A stretch of DNA of 64,000 nt from Salinispora oceanensis (GCF_000383575.1 NZ_KB911579.1:2202523-2266522); one strand, 5' to 3'; numbered from the stretch's first letter, positions 14,865 through 27,925 are shown. Notes: generated from the letters alone by a model not told the origin. Made by a program: numbers and translations.

Positions 14865-16068
14865 GATGGTGCCGGTTCGCCTCGATCCACGCGTCCAGCG
14901 CGGCCGGGTCATCCGGGTCGACGCCGTCCGCGAGGAGCTGGGCGACCGCCGCGGTCGCCGGGCTGCGCCGCTCGCCGGTGCTGTAGAGACGGGCGAATTC
15001 CGGCACCATCTCATCAATAGCGGCGTTGGTTCGGGCCGTCGCCGATGCCGACAGCCCCCGCTTACGGCCCGCATACGCCGCCCAACCCCGCAGCACCCGG
15101 GGTAGCAGCGCCGCGTCGTCCATGTCCAGGACGGCCCGCCGGTGCACCCAGTCCAGCAGGAACAGCCCGGCGACCGTCGGGCTCCACCGCAGCGGGTCGG
15201 GGTCGGTGAAGGTGGCGGTGTGATCCAGCAGCAGCCCGAGGCAGAAGTGCAGGGAGGCCAGCTGCTCGTCGTCGAGCGAGTCCAGTCCGAACCGGGCGGC
15301 CTCCGGCGCGGCGAGGAACCGCCGGATCAGGTCCGTCCGCTCCGCCGTGGTAAGCGGCTCCGCCCGCTGCTGCGTCGCTGCTCCCCGGCTGGTCGGCAGC
15401 AACGCGAGCCGGGCCCCGACCAGGGCGCGGTCGGTGGCGAGGGACCCTTCTCCGGGCAGCTCACTGAGCTCGTCGGTGATGGCCAGGTGCCGGCTCACCT
15501 CGGTCTGCATGGCGGCGGGTGCCTCGTCCCGGAACCAGGTCAGCTCGTCTTCGGCGCACATCTGACGGACCTGGTCGAGGACCCGGGACGGCGGACCACC
15601 GACGAAGATGTCCTTGGTGATGCCGATGTTGTGGTCCACGAGTGCCACCAGGGCGTGTTCCGGTCCGCCCGCCGGATCGTCGTAGGCGAAGGTCGCCAGG
15701 TAGGAGGTCTGGTCGCCGAAGACATCCCCGTACGCCCAGCAGCCGGTGAGGTGGACCCGGCCGAGCTGCCCGGACCAGGCGGGGGCGGCGGCGCCCGGCC
15801 GGACCCGGTCGGCCCCGGCCGCGTCCGGCACCAACGCGGCGAAGACCGAGCGGATGGTGGTGGCGGCCGCCGCCCGGCGGCGGGAGGTGGCGGCGAGGAA
15901 GTCGCTGACGAAAGCGCGGACGGCGTCGTCTCGGCGGGCCTCGGCGATCGCATAGACGCTTCCCAGTAGCGCCGCGCCGAGCCGCTCGGCGTCCAGTGCG
16001 TTGTCGAGCTGGGCCACGTCTCGGGCCGCGTGAAGCACCGCGTCATAGGGGGTCTGCGCAGTTCCCAT
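14845..16068 (-). CDS. Conserved actinobacterial protein of unknown function, 407 aa
   Basis: The 407-residue product from the ATG at 16068 has no signal peptide or membrane segment. It has a mixed helix/strand pattern with conserved-looking stretches LTGCWAYGDVFGDQTSYLATF, VALVDHNIGITKDIFVG and LYSTGERRSPATAAVAQLL. Proteins with this layout occur next to the dnaK operon in related genomes, from memory, but no function is established. It is read away from dnaK; the spacer contains the HAIR operator. Calling it a heat-shock gene would be speculation. Confidence 0.75.
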   Translation of the reverse strand: MGTAQTPYDAVLHAARDVAQLDNALDAERLGAALLGSVYAIAEARRDDAVRAFVSDFLAATSRRRAAAATTIRSVFAALVPDAAGADRVRPGAAAPAWSGQLGRVHLTGCWAYGDVFGDQTSYLATFAYDDPAGGPEHALVALVDHNIGITKDIFVGGPPSRVLDQVRQMCAEDELTWFRDEAPAAMQTEVSRHLAITDELSELPGEGSLATDRALVGARLALLPTSRGAATQQRAEPLTTAERTDLIRRFLAAPEAARFGLDSLDDEQLASLHFCLGLLLDHTATFTDPDPLRWSPTVAGLFLLDWVHRRAVLDMDDAALLPRVLRGWAAYAGRKRGLSASATARTNAAIDEMVPEFARLYSTGERRSPATAAVAQLLADGVDPDDPAALDAWIEANRHHLTDEGS

Positions 16069-16285
16069 CCACCGACCCTACGCTGCTGTCCGCCCACGGC
16101 GGCACCGGAAGCAGCGGCGTTCCACCCCCTCCGATGGGGTGTTCAGCTCGCCCGGCAAGACGCCGCAACCACCGGTGCGGCGGCTGTCGAGGGGGGCGGA
16201 GCCGGGGTGACAGGTCGGCAGCGAAGGGTGACTTGCGCCGGGTACGCTCAACCCCGACTTGACGATCGCCGGCGACATGGCAGTA

Positions 16286-16304
16286 TTGAGTCCAGTTCAC
16301 TCAA
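16286..16304. promoter_or_regulatory. HAIR operator (HspR site) upstream of dnaK
   Basis: TTGAGT, seven bases, ACTCAA matches the core of the known HspR-associated inverted repeat CTTGAGT-N7-ACTCAAG. It lies 66 bases upstream of the dnaK start. HspR bound here would repress the dnaK-grpE-dnaJ-hspR operon, with DnaK as co-repressor in the Streptomyces model. Confidence 0.93.
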
Positions 16305-16369
16305 CTTGTCTGGGACGCGCTCCGGCGGTGCCCGTCCACGGCTCAATCCAACGAAGCGAGGAAGCGAAG

Positions 16370-18211
<1,842 letters not shown>

Positions 18212-18255
18212 CTGTTCTCGGTCACGGACTCCACGTACAGGGATGAGGTAGCCGC

Positions 18256-19071
18256 ATGACGGACAAGCCACGAGCCACCGACCCGGACGGTACCGGGTCG
18301 GTGCCGGGTGGCTCCGCCTCCGCCGGCGAGGCCGGTGCGGAGCCGCGGGTCGTGATTCGGGACAACCGCAAGATCAGCGATGCCGCGGGCTCCGGCTCGG
18401 ATGCTGTTGACGCGGAATCCGCCTCGGACGCGGCCGGCTCCGGCTCGGCCGCCGCTGACACCGCGGACGCGGCCGCCGCCGACGCCGGGTCGGATGTCCC
18501 GGCAGCAGGGCTGGTCGAGGAGGCGGATGTCGTGGTTGACGAGATCCAAGCCGAGACCACCGAGGGGGCGTCGGCCAGCCCACCGGTGGTGGACGCGCCG
18601 GCCGAGCCGGTTGACGCCGCCACGGCGACCTCACTCGGCGCGGAGTTGGAGGCGTTGCGGGCCGATCTGGATGAGCGGACTCGGGACCTCCAGCGGGTGA
18701 CCGCGGAGTACGCCAACTACCGCAAGCGGGTTGACCGAGACCGGGCGCTCGTCACCGAGCAGGCCACCGGCTCGGTGCTCGCCGCCCTGCTGCCGATCCT
18801 CGACGACCTGGACCGGGCTCGCGAGCACGGCGACCTGGTGGGACCGTTCGGATCGGTGGCGGAGCAGCTCACCACCGCGCTCGGCAAGTTCGGGCTGACC
18901 CAGTTCGGTGCCGAGGGTGACCCGTTCGACCCGACCCAGCACGAGGCGGTGACACACCAGACTTCGGCCGAGGTCACGGAGCCGACCTGCGTACAGGTCA
19001 TGCGGCGGGGCTACCTGGTGGGGGAGCGGCTGCTGCGGCCGGCGTTGGTCGGAGTCGCCGACCCGGAGTAA
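18256..19071 (+). CDS. grpE: Nucleotide exchange factor GrpE
   Basis: The 271-residue product starts at the ATG at 18256, 44 bases after dnaK. The first 115 residues or so are Ala/Asp/Ser-rich and low complexity, longer than in most GrpE proteins. Next comes the dimer coiled coil (LEALRADLDERTRDLQRVTA) with the signature YANYRKRVDRDR, then LPILDDLDRA, and the beta domain ending QVMRRGYLVGERLLRPALV. It releases ADP from DnaK. A perfect hairpin separates it from dnaJ (19090-19130). Confidence 0.96.
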   Translation: MTDKPRATDPDGTGSVPGGSASAGEAGAEPRVVIRDNRKISDAAGSGSDAVDAESASDAAGSGSAAADTADAAAADAGSDVPAAGLVEEADVVVDEIQAETTEGASASPPVVDAPAEPVDAATATSLGAELEALRADLDERTRDLQRVTAEYANYRKRVDRDRALVTEQATGSVLAALLPILDDLDRAREHGDLVGPFGSVAEQLTTALGKFGLTQFGAEGDPFDPTQHEAVTHQTSAEVTEPTCVQVMRRGYLVGERLLRPALVGVADPE

Positions 19072-19089
19072 ACGGGTGACACGACGGCA

Positions 19090-19130
19090 TGATCGTCCCG
19101 CCCGCCCCTGTCGGGCGGGCGGGACGATCA
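19090..19130 (+). promoter_or_regulatory. Perfect 18-bp hairpin between grpE and dnaJ
   Basis: TGATCGTCCCGCCCGCCC, five loop bases (CTGTC) and an exact complementary arm form a very stable stem. It starts 18 bases after the grpE stop and ends 22 bases before the dnaJ GTG start. No T run follows. It may be a partial terminator, an mRNA processing or stability element, or a structure that limits dnaJ translation. Confidence 0.75.
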
Positions 19131-19152
19131 CTCGAAGGAAGGGGGCGGACCG

Positions 19153-20325
19153 GTGAGTTCCAAGGACTGGATCGAGAAGGACTACTACGCCGCCCTTGGA
19201 GTGGGCAAGGCCGCCTCCGCTGATGAGATCAAGAAGGCGTACCGGAAGCTGGCGCGCGAGTCGCACCCGGATCGCAATCCGGACGATGCGTCGGCCGAGG
19301 AGCGGTTCAAGGCGGCCTCCGAGGCGTACACGGTGCTCGGCGACGACGCGAAGCGCCGTGAGTACGACGAGATGCGTTCGCTGTTCGGTTCGGGCGCGTT
19401 TCGGCGTAACGCCCGTGGAGCGGGCCAGCCCGGCGGGGCGCCGTTCGATGTCGGCGACCTGTTCGGTGGCGCGGCCGGTGGTGGCCGGCGGTTCAGCGGG
19501 GCTGGGTTTCAGGACCTGTTCGGTTCGATCTTTCCGGGCGGGGGTGGGGCCGCGGCGCGTGGACCGGCGCGGGGGCGGGACGTGGAGACCGAGGTCGCAC
19601 TCGACTTCGACGACGCTATTCGCGGGGTGACCCTGCCGTTGACGTTGCGAACGCCGGGCGTGTGTGACACCTGTCGCGGCGACGGGGCGAAGCCGGGTAC
19701 GCAGCCGCGTGCCTGTCCGACCTGTCGCGGTGCCGGCGTGACCACCCGCAATCAGGGGTCGTTCAGCTTCTCCGAGCCCTGTTCCGACTGCCAGGGCGTC
19801 GGCACGGTGGTAGACGAGAAGTGCCCGGAGTGTCAGGGCACCGGTGGCGTCACCAAGAACCGGACCTTGAACGTTCGGTTCCCGGCCGGGGTTGCCGATG
19901 GTCAGCGGATTCGGCTGGCTGGGCGGGGCGAGCCCGGGGCGCGGGGCGGGCCCGCCGGTGACCTGTTCATCCAGGTCAAGGTCAGCCCGGACGAGCTGTT
20001 CGGACGAGCCGGTGAGGACCTGACGCTGACGGTGCCGATCACCTTCGCGGAGGCGGTACTCGGCGCCGATCTACGGGTACCCACCTTCGACGGCGCGGTC
20101 ACGCTTCGGGTGCCCCCGGGTACGCCGAGTGGACGTGTCCTCCGGGCTCGGGGCAAGGGGGTGGTCCGTACCGATGGACGGGCCGGTGATCTGTTGGTCA
20201 CCCTTGAGGTGGTGGTACCAGCGAAGCTGTCGGAGGAGGCCCGGGCGGCGTTGGAGACGTTCGTTGCCCAGACCCCGCCGGCCGCTCGGGAACATCTCGA
20301 CGCGCGGGTGCGTCGGGGGAGCTGA
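19153..20325 (+). CDS. dnaJ: Chaperone Hsp40 DnaJ
   Basis: The GTG at 19153 follows AAGGAAGGGGG and gives 390 residues. The J domain (1-75) has HPD at 38-40. A Gly/Phe-rich linker follows. The zinc region holds four CxxCxGxG copies (CDTCRGDG, CPTCRGAG, CSDCQGVG, CPECQGTG), and then come the two C-terminal beta domains. This is the DnaJ1 type seen in the actinobacterial dnaK operon. It delivers substrates to DnaK and stimulates ATP hydrolysis. hspR follows 43 bases on. Confidence 0.97.
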   Translation: MSSKDWIEKDYYAALGVGKAASADEIKKAYRKLARESHPDRNPDDASAEERFKAASEAYTVLGDDAKRREYDEMRSLFGSGAFRRNARGAGQPGGAPFDVGDLFGGAAGGGRRFSGAGFQDLFGSIFPGGGGAAARGPARGRDVETEVALDFDDAIRGVTLPLTLRTPGVCDTCRGDGAKPGTQPRACPTCRGAGVTTRNQGSFSFSEPCSDCQGVGTVVDEKCPECQGTGGVTKNRTLNVRFPAGVADGQRIRLAGRGEPGARGGPAGDLFIQVKVSPDELFGRAGEDLTLTVPITFAEAVLGADLRVPTFDGAVTLRVPPGTPSGRVLRARGKGVVRTDGRAGDLLVTLEVVVPAKLSEEARAALETFVAQTPPAAREHLDARVRRGS

Positions 20326-20368
20326 CCGGGCGGCGGGCTCGGTGGAGTGCACGCGGAGGTGAGCGGGG

Positions 20369-20809
20369 ATGGCGGACAACTTCGTCGGTGCGGATGACCC
20401 TGCCTACGAGGCCAAGGTACTGATGATCTCGGTGGCTGCCCGGATGGCGGGCATGCACCCACAGACACTGCGCCAGTACGATCGGCTCGGTCTGGTGCAG
20501 CCCGGCCGTGCCGCCGGGGGCGGCCGTCGGTACAGCGTCCGGGATGTGGTGCTGCTCCGCGAGGTGCAGCGGCTCAGTCAGGACGACGGCATCAACCTGG
20601 CCGGGGTGAAACGGATCATCGGGTTGGAGCGGCTGCTGGAGCAGGCGCAGCAGCGGGTAGCCCGGCTGGAGGTGGAGCTGGAGGCCGCGTACCGCCGGAT
20701 CGCCGAGTTGGAGACGGTGGCCCGCTTCCCCGGCAGTGACCTGGTGCCCGCCAGCCGCACCTCCACCGCGTTGGTGGTCTGGCGTCCCCGCCGGAACCCG
20801 GAACGGTGA
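20369..20809 (+). CDS. hspR: Heat-shock repressor HspR (MerR family)
   Basis: The ATG at 20369 follows GGAGGTGAG. The 146-residue product has the MerR-type winged helix (MISVAARMAGMHPQTLRQYD, then RLGLVQPGR and GGRRYSVRDVVLLREVQRL). A coiled coil follows (LEQAQQRVARLEVELEAAYR), and the variable tail ends RPRRNPER. As last gene of the operon it represses its own operon and clpB by binding the HAIR sites at 16286 and 23578. This is well established in Streptomyces and Mycobacterium and is inferred here. Confidence 0.96.
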   Translation: MADNFVGADDPAYEAKVLMISVAARMAGMHPQTLRQYDRLGLVQPGRAAGGGRRYSVRDVVLLREVQRLSQDDGINLAGVKRIIGLERLLEQAQQRVARLEVELEAAYRRIAELETVARFPGSDLVPASRTSTALVVWRPRRNPER

Positions 20810-20911
20810 GCCCACGACAGGTTCGGGGTTCGGCCCCGCGGGATGGCCGGGGTCAGCTACTCTCATGATTAGCTACAAATACGCCCAAATCGGACTCCAC
20901 TGGTAGGGAGC

Positions 20912-21106
20912 ATGGCGGAATCAGCCAAGAGTCTCGCCCAGCAGGCGGAGGACAGCCTCGAGCAGGTGGCCGAGGCGGTCCGAAAGCGGTTCGACGAGCT
21001 CACTGAGGGAAGGTTCAGCGACCAGATCAGGGAAGGACGGTTCGCGGATCCGGATGACTCCGGCACCGACCAGGTGCACCCCGCGAGCCAGCATCAGGGC
21101 CGCTGA
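20912..21106 (+). CDS. Small charged hypothetical protein, 64 aa
   Basis: The ATG at 20912 follows GGTAGGGAG. The product is a charged helix (AQQAEDSLEQVAEAVRKRFD) with a repeated EGRFSDQIREGRFADP segment, and it ends in a polar tail. It has no membrane segment. The upstream 100 bases contain AT-rich sequence (TGATTAGCTACAAATACG) that could be its own promoter. It lies just after hspR and before a bidirectional terminator. The function is unknown; the size and composition recall small stress-related actinobacterial proteins, but I make no assignment. Confidence 0.6.
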   Translation: MAESAKSLAQQAEDSLEQVAEAVRKRFDELTEGRFSDQIREGRFADPDDSGTDQVHPASQHQGR

Positions 21107-21128
21107 CCGAGCCGGTCGGCCGATGGAC

Positions 21129-21157
21129 GGGCCGGGACCCACGGGGGGTCCCGGCCC
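21129..21157. terminator. Bidirectional hairpin terminator
   Basis: GGGCCGGGACCC and GGGTCCCGGCCC form a perfect 12-bp stem with a 5-base loop between the convergent genes ending at 21106 and 21164. Confidence 0.75.
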
Positions 21158-21163
21158 ACCCAG

Positions 21164-21595
21164 TCAGGGGAGGCGGCGGTTCTCCCGGACCAGTCCCCCC
21201 TCGCACCAGTCGCGGTAGACGAAGACATCCGGCTGGGCCAGCAGGATCCGGCTGTTCTGCGCCCAGGTCCGCATCGGTTCGTCCCCCTCCCGCTCGGCCC
21301 GCTCCACCAGCTTCCAGAAACGCCGCTTCGGATGGGCCCGAAACTTCGTTCGGATCCCGTCTGCGGCATAGATGTAGAGGCAGTGCAGCGCGAAGCGGCG
21401 GGCCGGGCAGGCCGGATCCATTGCCAGGTCGAAGAGGGTCGCTACCAGTCCGTTGCCGGCGACCAGGAGGTCCCAGTCCTGTGGCATGGAGGTCAGCGGC
21501 ACCGAGTCGGGATGGTAGGCCCAGGCCCGGAGCTCCGCCGGTGACGGGTCAACCGGGTTCGTGAAGCCGCGGAACGTCGAATCCTGCCCACTCAC
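21164..21595 (-). CDS. Conserved actinobacterial hypothetical protein, 143 aa
   Basis: The ATG at 21595 gives 143 residues with no signal or membrane segment. Recognisable stretches are PSPAELRAWAYHPDSVPL, QDWDLLVAGNGLVATLFDLA, CPARRFALHCLYIYAADGI and RTWAQNSRILLAQPDVFVY. Proteins with this pattern sit near hspR and clpB in Streptomyces too, from memory, so the association with the chaperone locus seems conserved. It is predicted to be all-helical and may be a small adaptor. The function is unknown. Confidence 0.75.
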   Translation of the reverse strand: MSGQDSTFRGFTNPVDPSPAELRAWAYHPDSVPLTSMPQDWDLLVAGNGLVATLFDLAMDPACPARRFALHCLYIYAADGIRTKFRAHPKRRFWKLVERAEREGDEPMRTWAQNSRILLAQPDVFVYRDWCEGGLVRENRRLP

Positions 21596-21763
21596 CGGCC
21601 AACCCTCCGCTCTCGACCTGGGCGACGGCCGTGTACCCCTTTCCGCTGTTGGGCGGCAACGGTAACGGAGGCACGCCAGCGGCGGTAGCCCTCACCGGGG
21701 CGGATTCGCTCGCCATCCGGCCCGCCGGTGGCCCGCGCCGGGCAGGCCACCGAGGCGGGCGGA

Positions 21764-22969
21764 TCAATCCCGGACGGGCACCGGCCGGGCCTGCTGCTTG
21801 GCGGCGCGTTGCCGTAGCCAGCTCTTGAACCAGTCGAGGTCGGGCACCCGGGCGAGCGTCGGCCCGACGACCACGGTGATCAATACGTACGCCGTGGCGA
21901 GCGCGGCCAGTTGCGGATCGACACTTCCGGCCGCCACCGCCAGCCCGGCGATGACGATGGAGAACTCGCCGCGCGGTACCAGGGTGAGCCCGGTGCGCCA
22001 GCGACCTGGCTCAGCGATGCCGGCCCGGCGGGCGGCGAGGTAACCGGTGAGCGTCTTCGTGCCCATCGTCACCACCGCCAGCGCGAGCGCCGGCAGCAGC
22101 ACCGGTGGGATGTCGCGCGGGTCGGTGACCAGCCCGAAGAAGAGGAAGAACACCGCGGCGAACAGGTCCCGCAGCGGCGTCAGGAGTTCGGTGGCATGGT
22201 GTGCGACCGGTCCGGAGATCGCGATGCCGACCAGGAACGCCCCGACCGCGGCCGAGACCTGGAGCTTCGCGGCCACCCCGGCGACCAGCAGGGTTAGGCC
22301 GAGCACGCCCAGGAGCAGCGCCTCAGGATCGCGGGCCGACATGACGTTCGAGATGGTTCGGCCGTACCGGATCGCCACCACCAGCACGATCAGCACCGTG
22401 GCGACCGCGACGGCGAGCGCGGCGCCGCCGGCGACCAGCCCGGCCCCGGCCAGGACGGCGGTGAGCAGGGGTAGGTAGAAGGCCATCGCCAGGTCTTCGA
22501 TGACCAGCACCGACAACACCACCGGGGTCTCCCGGTTGCCGAGCCGGCCCAGGTCACTGAGGACTTTCGCGACCACGCCGGAGGACGAGATCCAGGTGAT
22601 TCCGGCGAGCACGATCGCAGCCACCCAGTCCCAGCCGAGCAGCAGTGCGAAGGCGGCGCCGGGCAGCGCGTTGAGCAGCCCGTCAATCAGCCCGGCCGGT
22701 GCCGCGGCGCGGAGGTTGCCGACCAGCTCGCTGGCGGAGTATTCCAGGCCGAGCATGACCAGCAGGAGGATCACGCCGATCTCGGCGCCGATCGCGAAGA
22801 ACTCCTCGCTGGCTTTGAACCCGAAGACTCCGCCGTGCCCGAAGAGGAGCCCGGCGAGCAGGTAGAGGGGGATGGGGGAGAGCCCGATCCGTCGGCTGAG
22901 CCGGCCAAGGAGCCCGAGCAGGAACAGCAGTGCGCCGACTTCGATGAGCAGTGTGGTGGTGTCGTGCAT
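21764..22969 (-). CDS. Cation/proton antiporter, CPA2 (KhtU/Kef-like) membrane subunit
   Basis: The 401-residue product is almost entirely hydrophobic with about 12 membrane segments. It has the Na/H exchanger fold features of CPA2 proteins: IPLYLLAGLLFGHGG near the N-terminus, ASELVGNL, GITWISSSGVVAKVLSDLG, and FLVGIAISGPVAHHATELL. It lacks the C-terminal TrkA domain found in longer Kef proteins. That domain is supplied by the separate gene just upstream (5 bases apart), as in the Bacillus KhtTU potassium/proton antiporter. Potassium efflux is the likely role; the ion is inferred. Confidence 0.88.
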   Translation of the reverse strand: MHDTTTLLIEVGALLFLLGLLGRLSRRIGLSPIPLYLLAGLLFGHGGVFGFKASEEFFAIGAEIGVILLLVMLGLEYSASELVGNLRAAAPAGLIDGLLNALPGAAFALLLGWDWVAAIVLAGITWISSSGVVAKVLSDLGRLGNRETPVVLSVLVIEDLAMAFYLPLLTAVLAGAGLVAGGAALAVAVATVLIVLVVAIRYGRTISNVMSARDPEALLLGVLGLTLLVAGVAAKLQVSAAVGAFLVGIAISGPVAHHATELLTPLRDLFAAVFFLFFGLVTDPRDIPPVLLPALALAVVTMGTKTLTGYLAARRAGIAEPGRWRTGLTLVPRGEFSIVIAGLAVAAGSVDPQLAALATAYVLITVVVGPTLARVPDLDWFKSWLRQRAAKQQARPVPVRD

Positions 22970-22974
22970 CCGCC

Positions 22975-23475
22975 TCAGCCGTCCGGGTCGCCGTCGGCGA
23001 GGATGGCAGTCACCCCGTCGAGACCCTGGCGAGTCCCGACCACAACTACGACATCACCGGCCGCGAAGCGGAATGAGGGTTCTGGGGAGACGATCACCTC
23101 GCCGTGGCGGAGCACCGCCACGATCGAGGCACCGGTGCGGGTGCGCGCCTTCGTGTCGCCGAGTTTGCGGCCCACGTACGACGAGGCCGCGGGGATGGCG
23201 ACCTGCTCGGTCAGTAGCCCAGCCGCCTGCTCCCGTAGCCCGGAGAGCTGGCCGAGCAGCAGTGACGCGCCGAGGATGTCGGCGAGTGCCTCGGCCTCGT
23301 CGTCGGTCAGCGGAATGTCGGCCTGGCAGGCGTCGGGATCATCCGGGTCGTAGAGAACGAGATCTCGCCGGCCGTTGCGGTGGGAAACCACCCCGAGTCG
23401 CCGTCCGGACTCCGTCATCAGATCGTGGCGGACACCGATCCCCGGAAGGGCAGTCTGTTCGACACGTACTCGCAC
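22975..23475 (-). CDS. TrkA-C domain regulatory subunit (KhtT-like)
   Basis: The 166-residue soluble product has an N-terminal domain that starts MRVRVEQTALPGIGVRHDL and a C-terminal RCK_C/TrkA_C domain (TGASIVAVLRHGEVIVSPEP, then RFAAGDVVVVVGTRQGLDGV). This matches KhtT, the gating subunit that controls the paired CPA2 antiporter, with c-di-AMP or pH effects described for Bacillus. It is the first gene of a two-gene operon. The operon reads away from clpB and the spacer contains the clpB HAIR site, so heat-shock influence on both directions is possible but not shown. Confidence 0.88.
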   Translation of the reverse strand: MRVRVEQTALPGIGVRHDLMTESGRRLGVVSHRNGRRDLVLYDPDDPDACQADIPLTDDEAEALADILGASLLLGQLSGLREQAAGLLTEQVAIPAASSYVGRKLGDTKARTRTGASIVAVLRHGEVIVSPEPSFRFAAGDVVVVVGTRQGLDGVTAILADGDPDG

Positions 23476-23577
23476 GTGGTCAAGGCTACCGCGCGCGGCG
23501 GGTCCAGATGATCGAGCAGGATGCGGGCGCCGGTGCGCAGTGGGACACCCGAACGGGTGAGCTACTTCACACGGCTG

Positions 23578-23602
23578 AAGTTGAGCGGAATGGGCTCAAC
23601 TT
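23578..23602. promoter_or_regulatory. HAIR-like operator (HspR site) upstream of clpB
   Basis: AAGTTGAGC, seven bases, GCTCAACTT is a perfect inverted repeat with the HAIR spacing (TTGAG-core, N7). It lies 45 bases upstream of the clpB start, so clpB should be under HspR control together with the dnaK operon. Confidence 0.9.
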
Positions 23603-23646
23603 TGGCAGTGTCCGTATCAGTGGACACGCCGACCCCGGGGGAGCCC

Positions 23647-26238
<2,592 letters not shown>

Positions 26239-26333
26239 GCCCCCTTCCGCACCCGGGTGCGGCTGTCTGCCAGCGCCGCCGAGGTGCACCGGGTTGTTAT
26301 CGTCTCCGATCGACATACCTGGGGAGGTGGTCG

Positions 26334-26960
26334 GTGGACGGGTCGGTGGCGTATCTGCTGGCGACGGCGGGCTGCCTGGTGGTGGCGGCCGGGGTGGCGG
26401 TCGCCGCATGGGTGCAGCGCCGGACCAGCGGCCGTCCACTCGGTGTGCCGGTCGCCGAAGATCCGCTCCGCGACCGCGACGCGGATGCCCTTCGAGGCGA
26501 CCCACGGCGTCTCAAGCCCGGGGACCTCGTTGAGGTCTCCGGCGGCGTCACGTACGTGGTGCGTGGCTCCGTCCGGCTGGTGGAGGGTGCGTGGAGCTGG
26601 ACGGAACACCTGCTCGACGACCCGGACGGCATCCGGCGCTGGCTCTCCGTTGAGGAGGTGCCCGAGCTGGAACTGGTGCTCTGGGCGGCCGAACCCGGCA
26701 CGACGATCACTCCGGGCGCACCGACCATCGACTTCGCCGGCCGTCGCTACCGCTGGAACGAGTCCGGCCAGGCTCGCTACACCGCGGTCGGCGCCACCGC
26801 GCTCGACCCCAGTGGCATCCTGCGCTACCACGACTACCAGGCCGCCGGCGGGGAGCGGTTGTCGTTCGAGGCATACGGCGAGGCGGGCTGGGAGGTGGCC
26901 CGGGGTGAGCGGCTGCACCGGTCCGAGGTGATGATCTATCCGCGGGACGAGGTGGCCTGA
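26334..26960 (+). CDS. DUF4178 domain protein with N-terminal membrane segment
   Basis: The GTG at 26334 follows GGGGAGGTGG. The 208-residue product has one N-terminal membrane segment (AYLLATAGCLVVAAGVAVAA) and then a DUF4178 domain: LKPGDLVEVSGGVTYVVRGS, SWTEHLLDD, RRWLSVEEVPELELVLW, and IDFAGRRYRWNESGQARY. DUF4178 proteins are beta-rich and are typically encoded with DUF350 and polyamine-synthase-like genes, as here. It is the first gene of a tightly packed six-gene cluster; the next starts one base after its stop. The biochemical role is unknown. Confidence 0.85.
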   Translation: MDGSVAYLLATAGCLVVAAGVAVAAWVQRRTSGRPLGVPVAEDPLRDRDADALRGDPRRLKPGDLVEVSGGVTYVVRGSVRLVEGAWSWTEHLLDDPDGIRRWLSVEEVPELELVLWAAEPGTTITPGAPTIDFAGRRYRWNESGQARYTAVGATALDPSGILRYHDYQAAGGERLSFEAYGEAGWEVARGERLHRSEVMIYPRDEVA

Positions 26961-27467
26961 GTGCTCGTGACCCTGGTCGCCCCCTACGTCGATACCAGCG
27001 CTGCCGACCTCAGCCTGGCGCTCGACGACACTCCGCGCCCCGCGCTGCACGTACTCCAGGTCGACCTGCCCGGTGCGGTCCAGGTGCGGCTGCGCCTGCT
27101 CGGCGCCTCGCACCAGGTGGTGCTGCGTACCCCGGGCACCGTGCTGACCGAGACGGTGGCGTGCCTGCCCGGCCGCCGTCCCGACCTGCCCGACCGGGTC
27201 CAGGACGAGTCCACCGGCTACCGGTTCACCGCCACCGTGCTGCGTCCCGACGACGAGGGCCTGCGGGAACGGGTGGCGGGGCTCCGCGCCGACCTGGCCG
27301 ATGACCCGTACGCCCTGGTCGGTGTCTTCCCCGGCGACGTTGACGCGGTGACCGCGTTGGCGGTGCGTCCGGGCCGGTCGGGCGGCGCCCTCGGCTGGCG
27401 CACCTGGCACGCGTACCCGCAGACCAGAGAGCTGGTCCTGACCGAAACCGTGGTGACTCCCCGATGA
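26961..27467 (+). CDS. DUF2617 family protein
   Basis: The 168-residue soluble product starts at a GTG directly after the previous stop and shares 4 bases with the next gene. Family features are VDLPGAVQVRLRLLGASHQV near residue 35, the central LPDRVQDESTGYRFTATVLRP, and a C-terminal WRTWHAYPQTRELVLTETVV. DUF2617 proteins are largely confined to actinobacteria and have no known activity. The conserved histidines and arginines in the last segment could be functional. Its position between membrane-linked genes suggests a cytoplasmic partner of the cluster. Confidence 0.85.
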   Translation: MLVTLVAPYVDTSAADLSLALDDTPRPALHVLQVDLPGAVQVRLRLLGASHQVVLRTPGTVLTETVACLPGRRPDLPDRVQDESTGYRFTATVLRPDDEGLRERVAGLRADLADDPYALVGVFPGDVDAVTALAVRPGRSGGALGWRTWHAYPQTRELVLTETVVTPR

Positions 27468-27889
27468 CGTACCGGCGCTGGTTTGTGATGGGGACGGCGT
27501 TCGCTCTCCTCGGCGTGTTGGTCGTGACCATCGCCATCAGCTACGGCAGCTTCTCCCCACGCGGCTTCGTCGAGGACCACTACCAGCGGGCCGCCGCACA
27601 CGACCTCGGCCGCGAGGCGCGGGCCTACAGCTCGACGAAGCAGCCGAGCCAGGTGGCCCAGGAGCTCACCGACGCCTGGCAGCCGGCGGACCAGTACATC
27701 GACAGCACCGGCGTCTACCTGCGCTACGACGACGACTCGGTGGTGATCCGGCCGGTCGACGCGGGCTCACTGATCCTCCTGGAACGGCTTACCACCGCGT
27801 ACCCGCGCTATCACTCCGTGGTCGGAAGTCACTGGGGCTGGGGTCGGGGCAACACCGTCCGGGGTGGTGGCCCGGGAAGTGGCAAGTAG
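27464..27889 (+). CDS. DUF4247 membrane-anchored protein
   Basis: Its ATG overlaps the DUF2617 stop by 4 bases. The 141-residue product has an N-terminal membrane anchor (GTAFALLGVLVVTIAISYG) and a small outside domain: FVEDHYQRAA, SQVAQELTDAWQPADQY, and YLRYDDDSVVIRPVDAGSLI. The C-terminus is Gly/Arg-rich after SHWGWGRG, a tail that recurs in DUF4247 proteins. It probably sits on the outer face of the membrane beside the DUF350 protein. The role is unknown. Confidence 0.85.
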   Translation: MTYRRWFVMGTAFALLGVLVVTIAISYGSFSPRGFVEDHYQRAAAHDLGREARAYSSTKQPSQVAQELTDAWQPADQYIDSTGVYLRYDDDSVVIRPVDAGSLILLERLTTAYPRYHSVVGSHWGWGRGNTVRGGGPGSGK

Positions 27890-27925
27890 CACCTCTACCG
27901 ACCGAACGAATCCGGGAGCGCCCCT

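Noticed and set aside
16069..16369. CIRCE element (HrcA site) upstream of dnaK
   Set aside because: Only the HAIR repeat is present; no TTAGCACTC-N9-GAGTGCTAA pattern was found.
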